Of a stretch of 64,000 bases of DNA, positions 17,919 to 26,904 are shown piece after piece. A program made the translations under genes and the position numbers. The notes below the pieces were generated by a model, which saw only the letters and a list, made by a program, of their open reading frames with translations, was not told the origin of the DNA and did no database searches. The stretch covers positions 51,940 to 115,939 of the forward strand of contig JBCCEF010000016.1 of assembly GCA_039030395.1 (NCBI GenBank), given 5' to 3'. This DNA comes from Acidobacteriota bacterium. GTDB lineage: Bacteria; Acidobacteriota; Thermoanaerobaculia; Multivoradales; JBCCEF01. How positions within the stretch are numbered: the stretch's first letter is position 1; each line of letters begins with the position of its first letter.

Positions 17919-18075
17919 CGAGCCTGGAGGGCGAGGCGGCGACGAAGTCGCCGTGGACGGGGTGAAGCCGGAAAGACGCGTCTTTTCGGCTGAGGGGGCG
18001 CCTAGCCCCCTGAAAACAAAGATCTAGCAGGATTGCTGAAATCATGCGCGGAGCGCTCTTTCAGCAGCCTGCTAG
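17919..18075 (-). repeat. Structured intergenic repeat, copy 1
   Basis: One of four loci of the same repeat, lying in the reverse orientation between truB and rpsO. Module A (18024-18075) is an imperfect stem-loop beginning and ending in CTAG, with arms CTAGCAGG...TGCTGAAA and TTTCAGCA..CCTGCTAG. It is followed, in the direction of truB transcription, by module B (GGGGGC/GCGCCCCC hairpin), module C (CCGAAAA/TTTTCGG-type pair) and module D (a CACCCCGTCC...GCCGCCTCGCCCT block). Module A overlaps the last codons and stop of truB. Confidence 0.85.
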
Positions 18076-18996
18076 ATTGGAGAAGACGATCTTCGGCTGG
18101 ACGATGGTCACGCCGCGTTCGCCGATGCGTTCGGTCACCGCGCCGACGGCGAGAAACTGCCGCCGCGAACCCAGCAGTTTGATCCAATCCCCTTCGCTCT
18201 CCTGGCGACCGCGCAGCAGCACCGTCTGGCCGTGCTGAATGCGCCGCTCTTGCTGGACGTCGAGGGTCACCTCACCGAAGGGCAGGCGGATTTCATTGAA
18301 GGGTACCCACGCGGAGCCGAGGTTTTCCTCGCGCACCCCTTCCTGAACCCGGCCCTTCAGTTCGTCGAGGGTCAAGGCCCGCGCCAGCTCGAAGGGGCCG
18401 ACTTGCCGACGCCGCAAGCGGCACAAGTGGGCGCCGGTGCCGACGGCGCGGCCCACCTCGTAGGCCAGCGTGCGGGCGTAGGTGCCGGAGGAGCTGGAGA
18501 GCACGAAATCGATGCGATCGTCCTCCAGTGGCCCCTGCGGCGAAAGCTCCCAAACGGTGACCTTCTTGGTCTCGACGGGGATCTCCTGGCCTTCTCGGGC
18601 CAGTTCGTAGTACTTCTTGCCCTGGTGCTTCTTCGCCGAGTAGGGGGGCGCCTGGTGATCGATCTCGCCTTCGAAGGAGGCCATCGCCTGGGCCACCAAG
18701 TCTTGGGTCAAGGCGGCCGTCGAGTGCTCCTCGACCATCTCGCCTTCGGCGTCGTAGGTATCTGTCACCTGACCGAAGTGGATGGTGCCCTCATACACCT
18801 TCGGCGCCCGGATCAGGAAGCGGGTGAGACGTGTCGCGGCGCCGACGGTGAGCACCAGAAGGCCGGTAGCCGCCGGGTCCAGGGTGCCGCAGTGGCCGAT
18901 CTTGCGGGTTCCCAGGATGCGTCGCGCCTGCTGCACCACGTCGTGAGAGGTGCAGTCGGTGGCCTTGTCGACCAACAAAAGACCGTGCTTTTTCAC
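18061..18996 (-). CDS. truB: tRNA pseudouridine-55 synthase TruB
   Basis: Makes pseudouridine 55 in the T-loop of tRNAs. The GLLLVDKATDCTSHDVV start and the catalytic-aspartate motif GHCGTLDPAATGLLVL near residue 37 are diagnostic, as is SSGTYARTLAYEVG. The product has 311 aa with a short C-terminal PUA-like segment. The start is a GTG at 18996 overlapping the nrnA stop (GTGA). The last four residues, Leu-Ala-Gly-Cys, and the stop are read from a dispersed repeat, so the native C-terminus was probably altered by repeat insertion. Confidence 0.95.
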   Translation of the reverse strand: MKKHGLLLVDKATDCTSHDVVQQARRILGTRKIGHCGTLDPAATGLLVLTVGAATRLTRFLIRAPKVYEGTIHFGQVTDTYDAEGEMVEEHSTAALTQDLVAQAMASFEGEIDHQAPPYSAKKHQGKKYYELAREGQEIPVETKKVTVWELSPQGPLEDDRIDFVLSSSSGTYARTLAYEVGRAVGTGAHLCRLRRRQVGPFELARALTLDELKGRVQEGVREENLGSAWVPFNEIRLPFGEVTLDVQQERRIQHGQTVLLRGRQESEGDWIKLLGSRRQFLAVGAVTERIGERGVTIVQPKIVFSNLAGC

Positions 18997-19991
18997 TCTT
19001 CCTCTCCCGCGCCGCTCGCTTCGAGGGCAGAAGTGAGTTCGTCGAGCAGAGTGCGGCGAACCTCATCGAAGGACGCTTCAATCACCAGACCGGCGGCGTT
19101 ATGGTGGCCGCCTCCGTCGTGCCGGCGGGCGATCTTCTCGACATCGATGGTCCCCCGGCTGCGCAGCGAGATCTTGTACTCGCCTTCGCCCCGGCGGCGG
19201 ATCAGGGCCACCGCATCGACTCCGGCGATCGAGCGTGGGAAGTCGATCAACCCCTCGGCGTCGCCGGCCTCGGCGCCAGCCCGTTCGAACATCTCCGGCT
19301 CCAAGCGAACCAGTGCGATGCGGTCGCTGGCGTGCAGTTCGAGGGTTTGGAGCATCTCCGCCAGCAGGCGCATCATGCCCTCCGGCTGGCTTTCATAGAC
19401 CCATTTCGAGACCAACGGCGGCTGGGCGCCGTCGCGCACCAGATCCGCCGCCGCCTCGAAGGCTGCGGCGGTGGCGTTCGAGAAGCGGAAACCGCCGGTG
19501 TCCGTCACCAGGGTCAGGAACAGGGCATTGGCGGTCTGCTCATCGATCGCCAGCTTCATCGTGCGAGCCAGCCGGTAGACCATCTCGCCGACGGACGGTG
19601 CCGACGGCTCCACCCAGTTGACCGATCCGTAGTACTGGTTGCCCAGGTGGTGGTCGATATTCAAAAGCGGGAGCTTCCCGAACTGTTCCTCCAGGCCGGA
19701 CCGTTCCGGGCTGGGGCACTCGAGCACGATCAACGCGTCGAAGCTCTTCGGAAAGCCCGCTGGGGGCGCTTCACCGAGGTGGATTCGGTCCACGCCAGGC
19801 ACCGCCCGGTAGATCTTGGGCGGCGTGTCGCGGTACCACAGGGTGGCTCCCTTTCCCTGGCTGCGCAGCAGCCGGGCGAGCGCCACGCCGGAGGCGATGG
19901 CGTCGCCGTCGGGATGGATGTGGCTGGTCAGCAAGAAGCGCTGGCCGTCGCGAATGCGCTCGACGAGGTCGCGTGGAGCGGGGCTGAACAT
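18993..19991 (-). CDS. nrnA: DHH-family oligoribonuclease / pAp phosphatase NrnA
   Basis: Manganese-dependent DHH/DHHA1 phosphoesterase of 332 aa that degrades nano-RNAs and dephosphorylates 3'-phosphoadenosine 5'-phosphate in the family. Metal-site motifs are SHIHPDGDAIASG near residue 21, NIDHHLGN (the DHH motif), and HDGGGHHNAAG in DHHA1. ATG 19991 follows AGGAA; the frame extending to 20081 is not needed. It lies between ylxP and truB, where rbfA usually also sits, but no rbfA is present here. Confidence 0.92.
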   Translation of the reverse strand: MFSPAPRDLVERIRDGQRFLLTSHIHPDGDAIASGVALARLLRSQGKGATLWYRDTPPKIYRAVPGVDRIHLGEAPPAGFPKSFDALIVLECPSPERSGLEEQFGKLPLLNIDHHLGNQYYGSVNWVEPSAPSVGEMVYRLARTMKLAIDEQTANALFLTLVTDTGGFRFSNATAAAFEAAADLVRDGAQPPLVSKWVYESQPEGMMRLLAEMLQTLELHASDRIALVRLEPEMFERAGAEAGDAEGLIDFPRSIAGVDAVALIRRRGEGEYKISLRSRGTIDVEKIARRHDGGGHHNAAGLVIEASFDEVRRTLLDELTSALEASGAGEEE

Positions 19992-20023
19992 GTTTCCTGA
20001 TTCCTTCGATGGAGTGGCGGAGG

Positions 20024-20380
20024 TTAGCGTTCGAAATCCGATTCGTCGAAGTCCAGCGCGTCGTCGTCCCCCGCGACCCACTCGGTGGTGGGGCTAGCGT
20101 CGTAGGGATCCCAGCGCACCAGCACGGCACCTGAGGTTTCGTCCGCCAAGGCGTTGACGTTGTCGAGAATTTTCTGCAGGTCCTTGGGACTGCTCGCCAC
20201 CACGGCGACGGTCAGTTCGCTCGATTGATGGAGTTCCTGGCGTCCGGTTTCCGCGACGGAGACCCGGTAGCGCTTGAAGAGCCGGTCGACCAGTGAGCGA
20301 ATGACCCGCCGTTTGTCCTTGAGGCTGCGAGCCGCCGGCAAGTGCAGCTCCATACAGACCACCGCGACGTGAATCGACAT
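20024..20380 (-). CDS. ylxP: DUF503 family protein YlxP
   Basis: Small protein of 118 aa of the DUF503/YlxP family, recognised by the N-terminal HVAVVCMELHLPAARSLKDK and the basic KRRVIRSLVDRLFKRY stretch. Relatives sit next to infB and rbfA and are suspected ribosome-associated factors, function unproven. The C-terminal 30 residues are strongly acidic (DDDALDFDESDFE). It lies 30 bases after infB and 32 before nrnA, so it is part of the infB operon. Confidence 0.85.
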   Translation of the reverse strand: MSIHVAVVCMELHLPAARSLKDKRRVIRSLVDRLFKRYRVSVAETGRQELHQSSELTVAVVASSPKDLQKILDNVNALADETSGAVLVRWDPYDASPTTEWVAGDDDALDFDESDFER

Positions 20381-20410
20381 CGGCGATACCTGAACCAGAT
20401 CCGGGACGGG

Positions 20411-22816
20411 CTAAAGGGTCGGAGCCACCTCTTCGCTGACGAAGGCTTCGATCATGTCGCCGGGCTTGACGTCCTGGAAACGTTCGAGGCCGATACCGCA
20501 GTCGAAGCCCGATCGCACTTCCGCCACGTCGTCCTTGAAGCGGCGCAGAGAGGCGATTTTGCCTTCGTAGACCACCCGGTTGTCGCGCAGCAGCCGCACC
20601 TTGGCGTTGCGCGGGATCTTTCCGTCCACCACGTGGCAACCGGCGATGGTCCCGACCTTCGGGGCCTTGAACAGCTCGCGTACCTCCGCGGTGCCGGTGT
20701 TGACCTCCCGGAAAGTCGGATCGAGAAGACCGGCCATCGCTTTCTTGAGTTCGTCCGTCAGCTCGTAGATCACCGTGTGGAGGCGGATGTCCACCTCCTC
20801 CTTCTCGGCCAGGTCCGAGGCGTTGCGCTCCGGGCGAACGTTGAAGCCGACGATTAGGGCATTCGATGCGGAGGCGAGGAGGACGTCGTTGGCCGATACG
20901 GCGCCCACGCCGGAACCGATGATCTGCACTTTGACCTTGTCGGTGCTGAGCTTGGTCAGGGTGTCCTTCAATACCTCGACGGAGCCCTGGACGTCGCCCT
21001 TGACGATCACCGGCAGCTCCTTGACCTCACCCTCCTGGATGGTCTCGAAGAGCTGCTCGAGGCTGAGCTTGGAGGAGGTGCCGCCGATGTCTCTGCGGCG
21101 CTGCTCCTGCTGGCGGAGGTCGGCGATGCTGCGCGCCTTGGCCTCGTCCTCGACCACCTGAAGCACATCGCCGGCGTCCGGCACGTCGGTGAAGCCGGTG
21201 ATCTCGACGGGGGTCGAGGGTCCGGCTTCTTCGATACGGTCGCCGAAGTCGTTGACCATGGCGCGCACCCGGCCGGTGGTGGCGCCGGCCACGAAGGAGT
21301 CGCCGATGGTGAGGGTACCGTTTTGCACCAGCACCGTGGCGACGATGCCGCGGCCAACCTCTTTGCGGGCCTCGATCACCACACCCTGGGCGGCGACTTC
21401 CGGATTGGACTTGAGATCCAGCAGCTCGGCGGTGAGGAGAATCATCTCCTGAAGCTGATCGATACCCTGCTGCTTGAGGGCGGAGATCTCCACCGACACC
21501 GTGTCGCCCCCCCAGTCCTCGACCAGCAGCTCGCGCTCGGCCAGCTCCTTTTTGACGCGGTCGGGATTGGCGTTTTCCTTGTCGATCTTGTTGATCGCCA
21601 CCACCAGCGGCACGTCGGCGGCGCGGGCGTGGTCGATGGCTTCCTGGGTCTGCGGCATCACGCCGTCATCGGCGGCGACCACCAGCACCACCAGGTCCGT
21701 CACCCTTGAACCTCGAGCGCGCATCATGGTGAAGGCCTCGTGGCCCGGGGTGTCGAGAAACACGATCTTCTTGTCGGATTCGTCGCCGACCATCACCTCG
21801 TAGGCGCCGATGTGCTGGGTGATGCCGCCGTGTTCGCTGTCGACCACCCGCGATTCTCGGAAGGCGTCCAAGAGTGAGGTCTTGCCGTGGTCGACGTGGC
21901 CCATGATGGTCACCACCGGGGCCCGCTCAACGGTGCCTTCAATCTCCTCGCCGAGGGACGTTTCGGACTTGTACTGGACCTCTTCTTCGTAGGAAACGAC
22001 CTTGGCCTCGATCTCCAGCTCCATGGCGATCTCTTCGGCCAGCTCCGGGTCCAGCACGTTGTTGATGTTGGCCATCACGCCGCGCTGGAAGAGGATTTTG
22101 ATCAGTTCCTTGCTCTTGACCCCCAGCTTGTCGGCGAATTCCCGGACGGTCATGCCTTCACTGATCATCACCACGCCCTCCGGGCGGCCCTTGGCGAAGG
22201 ACAGGTCGCTGCTGTCTGCTTCGCCCTTGCGCGCGGCCCGGCGCTTGCGGCGGGTGGTCTTCGGCACCGCCGGTTCTTCCGGCTTTTCCGGTTCGGTTTC
22301 CTCGCTCTCTTCGAGGGCGTCGACGGCGCCGCGGAACTGGGTGAGTTTCTCGTCCTCGTCCGGTACGTCCGGCCGGCGCCCCTTCTTCTTTTCCTTCCGC
22401 GGCTCCTCCGGCTCCAGGGCCGCGGCCTTCTCGACCTCGGCGACGGCCGCTTCTTCCGGCGTGGCCGGCTTCGCCGGTTCCTCCGTCTTCTTGCGGCTCA
22501 CCGGGATGTTCTGGATCTTCGACTCGACCCGCTGGATCATGGTGCGCGGTCGGGTGGGACGGAGAGGGTTGGCCGGCGCTCGCCGGGGCATGCGTCGTCG
22601 CAGGTTCGAGGCTTCGGAGGCCTGGGAACCATCGCGCAGGATGACCTCCCGGGGGTTGGGAAGCTTCTTGCCCTGCAAGATCGCCTGAATGATGTCCGTG
22701 TCGATCTGAGCGTCGTCGCCTTCGACCCGCACTCCGATCGACTTCAGCTTGAAGACGAGATCCTGGTGGGGGATCCCCATCCTCTTCGCTAGTTCCTGCA
22801 CCCGAATCTTTCCCAT
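20411..22816 (-). CDS. infB: Translation initiation factor IF-2
   Basis: GTPase delivering initiator tRNA to the 30S subunit, 801 aa. An N-terminal IF2_N module ([20 protein letters not shown]), a charged Pro/Glu/Lys-rich linker of about 170 residues and a second IF2_N-like module ([18 protein letters not shown]) precede the G domain. The G motifs are [17 protein letters not shown] and NKIDK, followed by domains II, III and the C-terminal C1/C2 with [13 protein letters not shown]. It is 81 bases downstream of nusA in the conserved operon. Confidence 0.97.
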   Translation of the reverse strand: MGKIRVQELAKRMGIPHQDLVFKLKSIGVRVEGDDAQIDTDIIQAILQGKKLPNPREVILRDGSQASEASNLRRRMPRRAPANPLRPTRPRTMIQRVESKIQNIPVSRKKTEEPAKPATPEEAAVAEVEKAAALEPEEPRKEKKKGRRPDVPDEDEKLTQFRGAVDALEESEETEPEKPEEPAVPKTTRRKRRAARKGEADSSDLSFAKGRPEGVVMISEGMTVREFADKLGVKSKELIKILFQRGVMANINNVLDPELAEEIAMELEIEAKVVSYEEEVQYKSETSLGEEIEGTVERAPVVTIMGHVDHGKTSLLDAFRESRVVDSEHGGITQHIGAYEVMVGDESDKKIVFLDTPGHEAFTMMRARGSRVTDLVVLVVAADDGVMPQTQEAIDHARAADVPLVVAINKIDKENANPDRVKKELAERELLVEDWGGDTVSVEISALKQQGIDQLQEMILLTAELLDLKSNPEVAAQGVVIEARKEVGRGIVATVLVQNGTLTIGDSFVAGATTGRVRAMVNDFGDRIEEAGPSTPVEITGFTDVPDAGDVLQVVEDEAKARSIADLRQQEQRRRDIGGTSSKLSLEQLFETIQEGEVKELPVIVKGDVQGSVEVLKDTLTKLSTDKVKVQIIGSGVGAVSANDVLLASASNALIVGFNVRPERNASDLAEKEEVDIRLHTVIYELTDELKKAMAGLLDPTFREVNTGTAEVRELFKAPKVGTIAGCHVVDGKIPRNAKVRLLRDNRVVYEGKIASLRRFKDDVAEVRSGFDCGIGLERFQDVKPGDMIEAFVSEEVAPTL

Positions 22817-22897
22817 CGTCTCTCCGTAATTCGCGAGCTCGGGGTGACTCCCCGCGCTCGACGCGCGCCCGCGGGCGGCGTGACCACTGCCCGAAAA

Positions 22898-24451
22898 TTA
22901 TTGAGTATCGCCGTCCTCGGCCTCGCCGGGCCCGTCGCCCGCTTCTTCTGCGTCGTCTTCTGCAGCCTCCTCGTCGGCGGTGCGCTGGGCGAGGGTCTCG
23001 CGCAGTTGTTCACTCTCCTGGAAGGCCTCCGTCAAGGCGCTCATGAAGTCTTGATCGCCCATCGTGGTACTGGTCGGCGCTGCTTCCGCCTCGTCGAGGG
23101 AGAGGCCCTCTCCCACCGCCTCCTGGGTCAGGCGATCCTGCTCGTCCTTGGCCCATTCGAGCAGGCCTTCGGCGGTTTTGCCGCCGACCCCTTCGACCGC
23201 CGACACCTCTTCCTCGGAGGCTTCCAGCAGTCGCCCGAGATCGTCGAAGCCCGCCTCGGCCAGCTTTTCGGCGGTCTTGGCGCCGATCCCTGGAGCTTCC
23301 GTCAGGTCGATGGTGATCGAAGGTTCCTGGCCTTCCTCCTCGGCCTCAGTCATCGCCGTCTGCAGCATGCGGGCGAGGGCGTCGGCCACTTCGTCCTTGA
23401 CGTCGGTTTCGCTCTTGATGTCGATCTTGGCGCCCAGCAGCTCGGCCGCCAGGCGAACGTTCTGTCCGCGCTTGCCGATGGCGAGGGAAAGCTGCTCGTC
23501 CTCGACGATCACGTCGAGATGCGGGTACTCGCCCGGGTGGGTCACCGAGACACGGGTGATCTTGGCCGGTGCCAGGGCGCTCTGGGCGAGGGTGACGAGA
23601 TCGTCGCTGTATTCGATGATGTCGATCTTCTCGCCCCGCAGCTCGCGGATGATGGACTGCACCCGGGACCCCTTCATGCCGACGCAGGCGCCGACCGGAT
23701 CGACGTCCCGCTCGCGGCTGAAAACGGCGACCTTGGCCCGTTCGCCGGGCGCCCGCACGGCATTCTTGATCACCACCGTGCCGTCGTAGATCTCCGGCAC
23801 CTCCATTTCGAACAGCTTCACCAGCAGGCGCGGATCGGTGCGCGAGATGACGATTTGCGGCCCCTTCGGCTGGGTGTGGACGTCCACGATGACGGCGCGA
23901 ATGCGCTCGCCCTGGCTATACCGTTCATGGCGCGACTGCTCGCTGCGCGGCACGATCGCCTCGGTGCGGCCGAGGTCGATGATGATGTCGCCACGCTCGA
24001 AGCGCTTGACGGTGCCGTTGATCACTTCGCCGACGCGGTCGATGTACTCGTTGTAGATGTTCTCGCGCTCGGCTTCGCGCACCCGCTGATAGAGCACCTG
24101 TTTGGCCGACTGGGCGGCGATGCGGCCCAAGCCCTCGGTGGAGATGGGCAGCAGGATCTCGTCTCCGACGGCGGCGTCCTCCTTGTGATCCTGCGCCTCC
24201 TCGACGGTCCATTCGGCCAGCGGATCTTCGACCTCCTCGACGACCTGCTTGACGATCGCGGCGGTGAACTGGCCGGTCTCGCGGTCGAGGTGGGCCCGCA
24301 CCGGTTCCTTGATGCGGTGCTGCTTCTTGGCCGCCGACGCCATGGCGTCTTCGAGAGCGGAAATCCACCGGCTGAGGTCGATATCCTTCTCACGAGCGAC
24401 CTGCTCGAGGATCTCGTTCACATTCACGTCTGAGGCTTGAGCCTGCGCCAT
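22898..24451 (-). CDS. nusA: Transcription elongation/termination factor NusA
   Basis: RNA polymerase-binding factor of 517 aa from ATG 24451 (a GTG one codon upstream is possible). Order: N-terminal polymerase-binding domain, S1 domain (around VGEVINGTVKRF), two KH domains (GACVGMKGSRVQ; IGKRGQNVRLAAELLG), then helix-hairpin-helix repeats (APGIGAKTAEKLAEAGF; VEGVGGKTAEGLLEWA) and an acidic tail. No ylxR or ylxQ gene separates it from infB, unlike many bacteria. It follows rimP by 12 bases. NusA can affect intrinsic termination, which matters because a terminator-like hairpin lies in the operon leader. Confidence 0.96.
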   Translation of the reverse strand: MAQAQASDVNVNEILEQVAREKDIDLSRWISALEDAMASAAKKQHRIKEPVRAHLDRETGQFTAAIVKQVVEEVEDPLAEWTVEEAQDHKEDAAVGDEILLPISTEGLGRIAAQSAKQVLYQRVREAERENIYNEYIDRVGEVINGTVKRFERGDIIIDLGRTEAIVPRSEQSRHERYSQGERIRAVIVDVHTQPKGPQIVISRTDPRLLVKLFEMEVPEIYDGTVVIKNAVRAPGERAKVAVFSRERDVDPVGACVGMKGSRVQSIIRELRGEKIDIIEYSDDLVTLAQSALAPAKITRVSVTHPGEYPHLDVIVEDEQLSLAIGKRGQNVRLAAELLGAKIDIKSETDVKDEVADALARMLQTAMTEAEEEGQEPSITIDLTEAPGIGAKTAEKLAEAGFDDLGRLLEASEEEVSAVEGVGGKTAEGLLEWAKDEQDRLTQEAVGEGLSLDEAEAAPTSTTMGDQDFMSALTEAFQESEQLRETLAQRTADEEAAEDDAEEAGDGPGEAEDGDTQ

Positions 24452-24463
24452 CACTTGGTCTTC

Positions 24464-24931
24464 CTATAGTTCGATCTCGAGGCGTGCCGCCGAGATGCTC
24501 TCCAAGGGGATCTCCAGGCGCTCTCCGCCATCCGCTTCGAGAACCGCCCGATCCTCCACCAAGCCGCCGAGGCGGCCGATCACGGTGACCTTACGGTCTT
24601 CCGCATAGTGGGTGATTCGGGCACGACGGCCTGCGAAGCGCTCGTAGTCGCCTCGGCGAAATAATGGCCGGTCGAGCCCCGGGGAGGTGACCTCCAGGAC
24701 GTACCGGTCGTGGCCGAAGTCGACGACGTCTAGCAACGCCGAGACCTGTTTCGAAATCGTTTCGCAGTCGCTGTGCGTGATCCCACCTTCGCGGTCGATC
24801 ATCAACCGCAAGGTCCCGCCATTCAGTGTGGCGTGGACCAGCTCACAGCCGGACCAGTCGGCGATGGAGGCGAACTCCTTCTCGAGGTCCGGGTCGAGTC
24901 CTTGGGGGCGACGGCGCTGCGCATCGTTCAT
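24464..24931 (-). CDS. rimP: Ribosome maturation factor RimP
   Basis: 30S assembly factor of 155 aa, normal length when started at ATG 24931, which has GGAAG upstream; the frame to 25051 crosses the leader terminator and is rejected. Typical features are GGTLRLMIDREGGITHSDCE, VLEVTSPGLDRPLF and the C-terminal SH3-like strand. It is the first gene of rimP-nusA-infB-ylxP-nrnA-truB. Confidence 0.94.
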   Translation of the reverse strand: MNDAQRRRPQGLDPDLEKEFASIADWSGCELVHATLNGGTLRLMIDREGGITHSDCETISKQVSALLDVVDFGHDRYVLEVTSPGLDRPLFRRGDYERFAGRRARITHYAEDRKVTVIGRLGGLVEDRAVLEADGGERLEIPLESISAARLEIEL

Positions 24932-25027
24932 GCTCTGACTTCCACTGACAACGGCTTGCCTGTGCAGTTGTTTTGGGCCTTTGCGAATCCCTTCAGCAGG
25001 CGACCCTTCGAGGCAAAAGCTGACAAT

Positions 25028-25053
25028 AAAAAAAGTGGGCATAAGGCCCACTT
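25028..25053 (-). terminator. Intrinsic terminator-like attenuator in the rimP leader
   Basis: On the minus strand an 8-bp stem AAGTGGGC/GCCCACTT with a five-base loop is followed by seven T residues. It sits between the likely rimP promoter (25084-25112) and the rimP start at 24931, so it can only act on the operon's own leader or on a short leader RNA. A candidate for attenuation, possibly sensed by NusA. Confidence 0.65.
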
Positions 25054-25083
25054 CCTAGGTTGCCAAGGCAAGCTGGCGGAGCG

Positions 25084-25112
25084 AGTGTAATCGAATCGGG
25101 TTGCAAATTCAA
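25084..25112 (-). promoter_or_regulatory. Sigma-70-type promoter for the rimP-nusA-infB operon
   Basis: On the minus strand TTGAAT (25112-25107) and TACACT (25089-25084) are separated by exactly 17 bases. The predicted start lies near 25076, giving a leader of about 145 nt that contains the terminator-like hairpin and, just before it, a GCCA/TGGC-closed hairpin. Confidence 0.6.
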
Positions 25113-25328
25113 CCTTCCGAGAGGGATCTCCAAGGGGCCGATCGCGCCATTTTGACGCAGCCTTTCAGCGTTTCGTCGAAGAGCCGCCGGTAAGCCGTGG
25201 AAGTGGTCCTGGCAAGGCCTTTGCTTAGGTACCCGATAAGAGGCTGAGGAGCCGCCGCCGGCCATCCGAAGAAGAGCCTCGAACGTCAAGATGAATCGAA
25301 TCCCATACCGCAGCGAGAGGACTCACCC
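25113..25328. other. Divergent intergenic region rimP / htrA
   Basis: Non-coding spacer between the rimP promoter and htrA. I saw no tRNA, riboswitch-like fold or strong plus-strand promoter; the best -35-like word on the plus strand, TTGACG at about 25153, has no matching -10. It must hold the htrA promoter, since htrA starts at 25329. Confidence 0.4.
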
Positions 25329-26819
25329 ATGAGCACTAGCCGTAGTCGTCGTTTCTTCACGTTCCTTCTGGTGGCCGGAGCCGTGGTCTTCGGCATGGCC
25401 TTGGCCGGCGGTCTCGACATGACCCCGAGCGGCGACGCCCAGTCGAATACCACGGCCCTCGCCATCGCCGTCGACACGCCGGCCGGTGGTGGTGGATTCG
25501 CCGACCTGGCGGAGGCCGTCGAGCCGGCGGTGGTGTCGATCGCCGCTGCCACCTTCGACGCCGAACCGCGGCGCCAGAACCCGCTGGAGTTCTTCTTCCG
25601 TGGCCCCGGCGGTCCCGGGCAGGGGGATTCCGACGATCCCCAGCGGCGCCGTCAGGATTCCGGCGGTAGCGGTTTCGTGATCAGCCCGGACGGCCTGGTA
25701 GTGACCAACAACCACGTCGTGCGCGGCGCCGACCGGCTGACCGTCACTCTCGGCGACCGAACCTATGACGCGGAGGTTATAGGGACCGATCCGGCGACGG
25801 ATCTGGCCCTGTTGAAGATCGATACCGGCGCGGATCTGCCGTACTTGCGTCTCGGCAACAGCGACAGCCTGCGGGTGGGTGAGTGGATCATGGTGATCGG
25901 CAGCCCGCTGAGCCTGGACCACACGGTCACCGTTGGGGTGGTGAGCGCCAAGAACCGTTCCTTGGGTATTTCGGACATCTCCTTCGAAAACTTCATTCAG
26001 ACCGACGCCGCCATCAATTTCGGCAACTCCGGCGGTCCGCTGGTCAACCTGCGGGGCGAAGTGGTCGGCATCGCAACGGCGATCAACTACAACGCCGAGA
26101 ACATCGGCTTCGCCGTACCGGTGAAGACCCTGGAGTCGATCCTGCCGCAGCTCCGCGACACCGGCCGGGTGAGCCGCGGCTACCTGGGCATCGAGATCAC
26201 CAACCTCGACTTCAACACCGCCCAGGCTTTCGGCCTGGAAACACCGGACGGCGCTCTGGTGCAGCGGGTAGTCGACGACCAGCCGGCGGCGGAAGCCGGT
26301 CTGCGCCACGGCGACATCATCCTGCAGGTCGACCGCGAGCGGGTATCCGAAACCCGTGACCTGATCAACTACGTTTCCTCAAAGCCGCCGGGGACCAAGG
26401 TCTCCGTGGAAGTCTTCCGTAACGGCAAGAAGGAAGGCCTCACCGTCAAGCTCGGCGAGCGTCCGGGACTCGGCATCGATGCGCCGGCGGAGCCGGAAGA
26501 CGACGAGGGCGGGATCGACTGGCTGGGCTTGCAGTACCAGAACCTCACGCCGGGCACTCGCGACGTCCACGGCATGCCGGCGGACATGGGCGGCGTGTGG
26601 GTCACCGGCGTGCAGCCGGACAGCCCGCTCTATGAAGAGGGCGTGCGGCCCGGCGACGTTATCAGCGAGGTCAACGGCGCCGAGGTCACCACCTCTTCGA
26701 ACTTCGAGTCGATGATCGGGGAAATCAGTTCCGGCTCCTACGTGCGCCTCTACGTGCGGCGCATCGACCCGCGTTCCGGCCGCCAGTCGTCGTTCTTCGC
26801 GGCGGTGCGCAAGCCCTAG
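25329..26819 (+). CDS. Periplasmic HtrA/DegP-family serine protease
   Basis: Envelope quality-control protease of 496 aa. An N-terminal signal anchor (FFTFLLVAGAVVFGMALAG) is followed by a trypsin-like domain with triad His in TNNHVV, Asp in DPATDLALLKI and Ser in NFGNSGGPLVN, then two PDZ domains (around GYLGIEITNLDF and the final 90 residues with GVWVTGVQPDSPLYEEGV). A short Gly/Arg/Gln-rich loop (about 90-115) corresponds to the LA loop. Length and layout match DegP/DegQ. It ends with its own terminator at 26850-26884. Confidence 0.93.
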   Translation: MSTSRSRRFFTFLLVAGAVVFGMALAGGLDMTPSGDAQSNTTALAIAVDTPAGGGGFADLAEAVEPAVVSIAAATFDAEPRRQNPLEFFFRGPGGPGQGDSDDPQRRRQDSGGSGFVISPDGLVVTNNHVVRGADRLTVTLGDRTYDAEVIGTDPATDLALLKIDTGADLPYLRLGNSDSLRVGEWIMVIGSPLSLDHTVTVGVVSAKNRSLGISDISFENFIQTDAAINFGNSGGPLVNLRGEVVGIATAINYNAENIGFAVPVKTLESILPQLRDTGRVSRGYLGIEITNLDFNTAQAFGLETPDGALVQRVVDDQPAAEAGLRHGDIILQVDRERVSETRDLINYVSSKPPGTKVSVEVFRNGKKEGLTVKLGERPGLGIDAPAEPEDDEGGIDWLGLQYQNLTPGTRDVHGMPADMGGVWVTGVQPDSPLYEEGVRPGDVISEVNGAEVTTSSNFESMIGEISSGSYVRLYVRRIDPRSGRQSSFFAAVRKP

Positions 26820-26849
26820 TTCACCACTTCAGACAGAGGTCCCTCTTGC

Positions 26850-26884
26850 GAGCCGGTTCCCGTTGGAGCCGGCTCGATTTTTTT
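26850..26884 (+). terminator. Intrinsic terminator after htrA
   Basis: Stem CGAGCCGG / CCGGCTCG with a 12-base loop, followed by GATTTTTT. It is 30 bases after the htrA stop and just ahead of the next gene. Confidence 0.75.
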
Positions 26885-26904
26885 GGGCTACACTCACGCC
26901 GCAT

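Noticed and set aside
25070-25115. Possible tRNA 3' end (TTCGATT ... CCGCCA on the minus strand) upstream of rimP
   Set aside because: No matching T stem or acceptor stem; the same bases make a well-spaced promoter.
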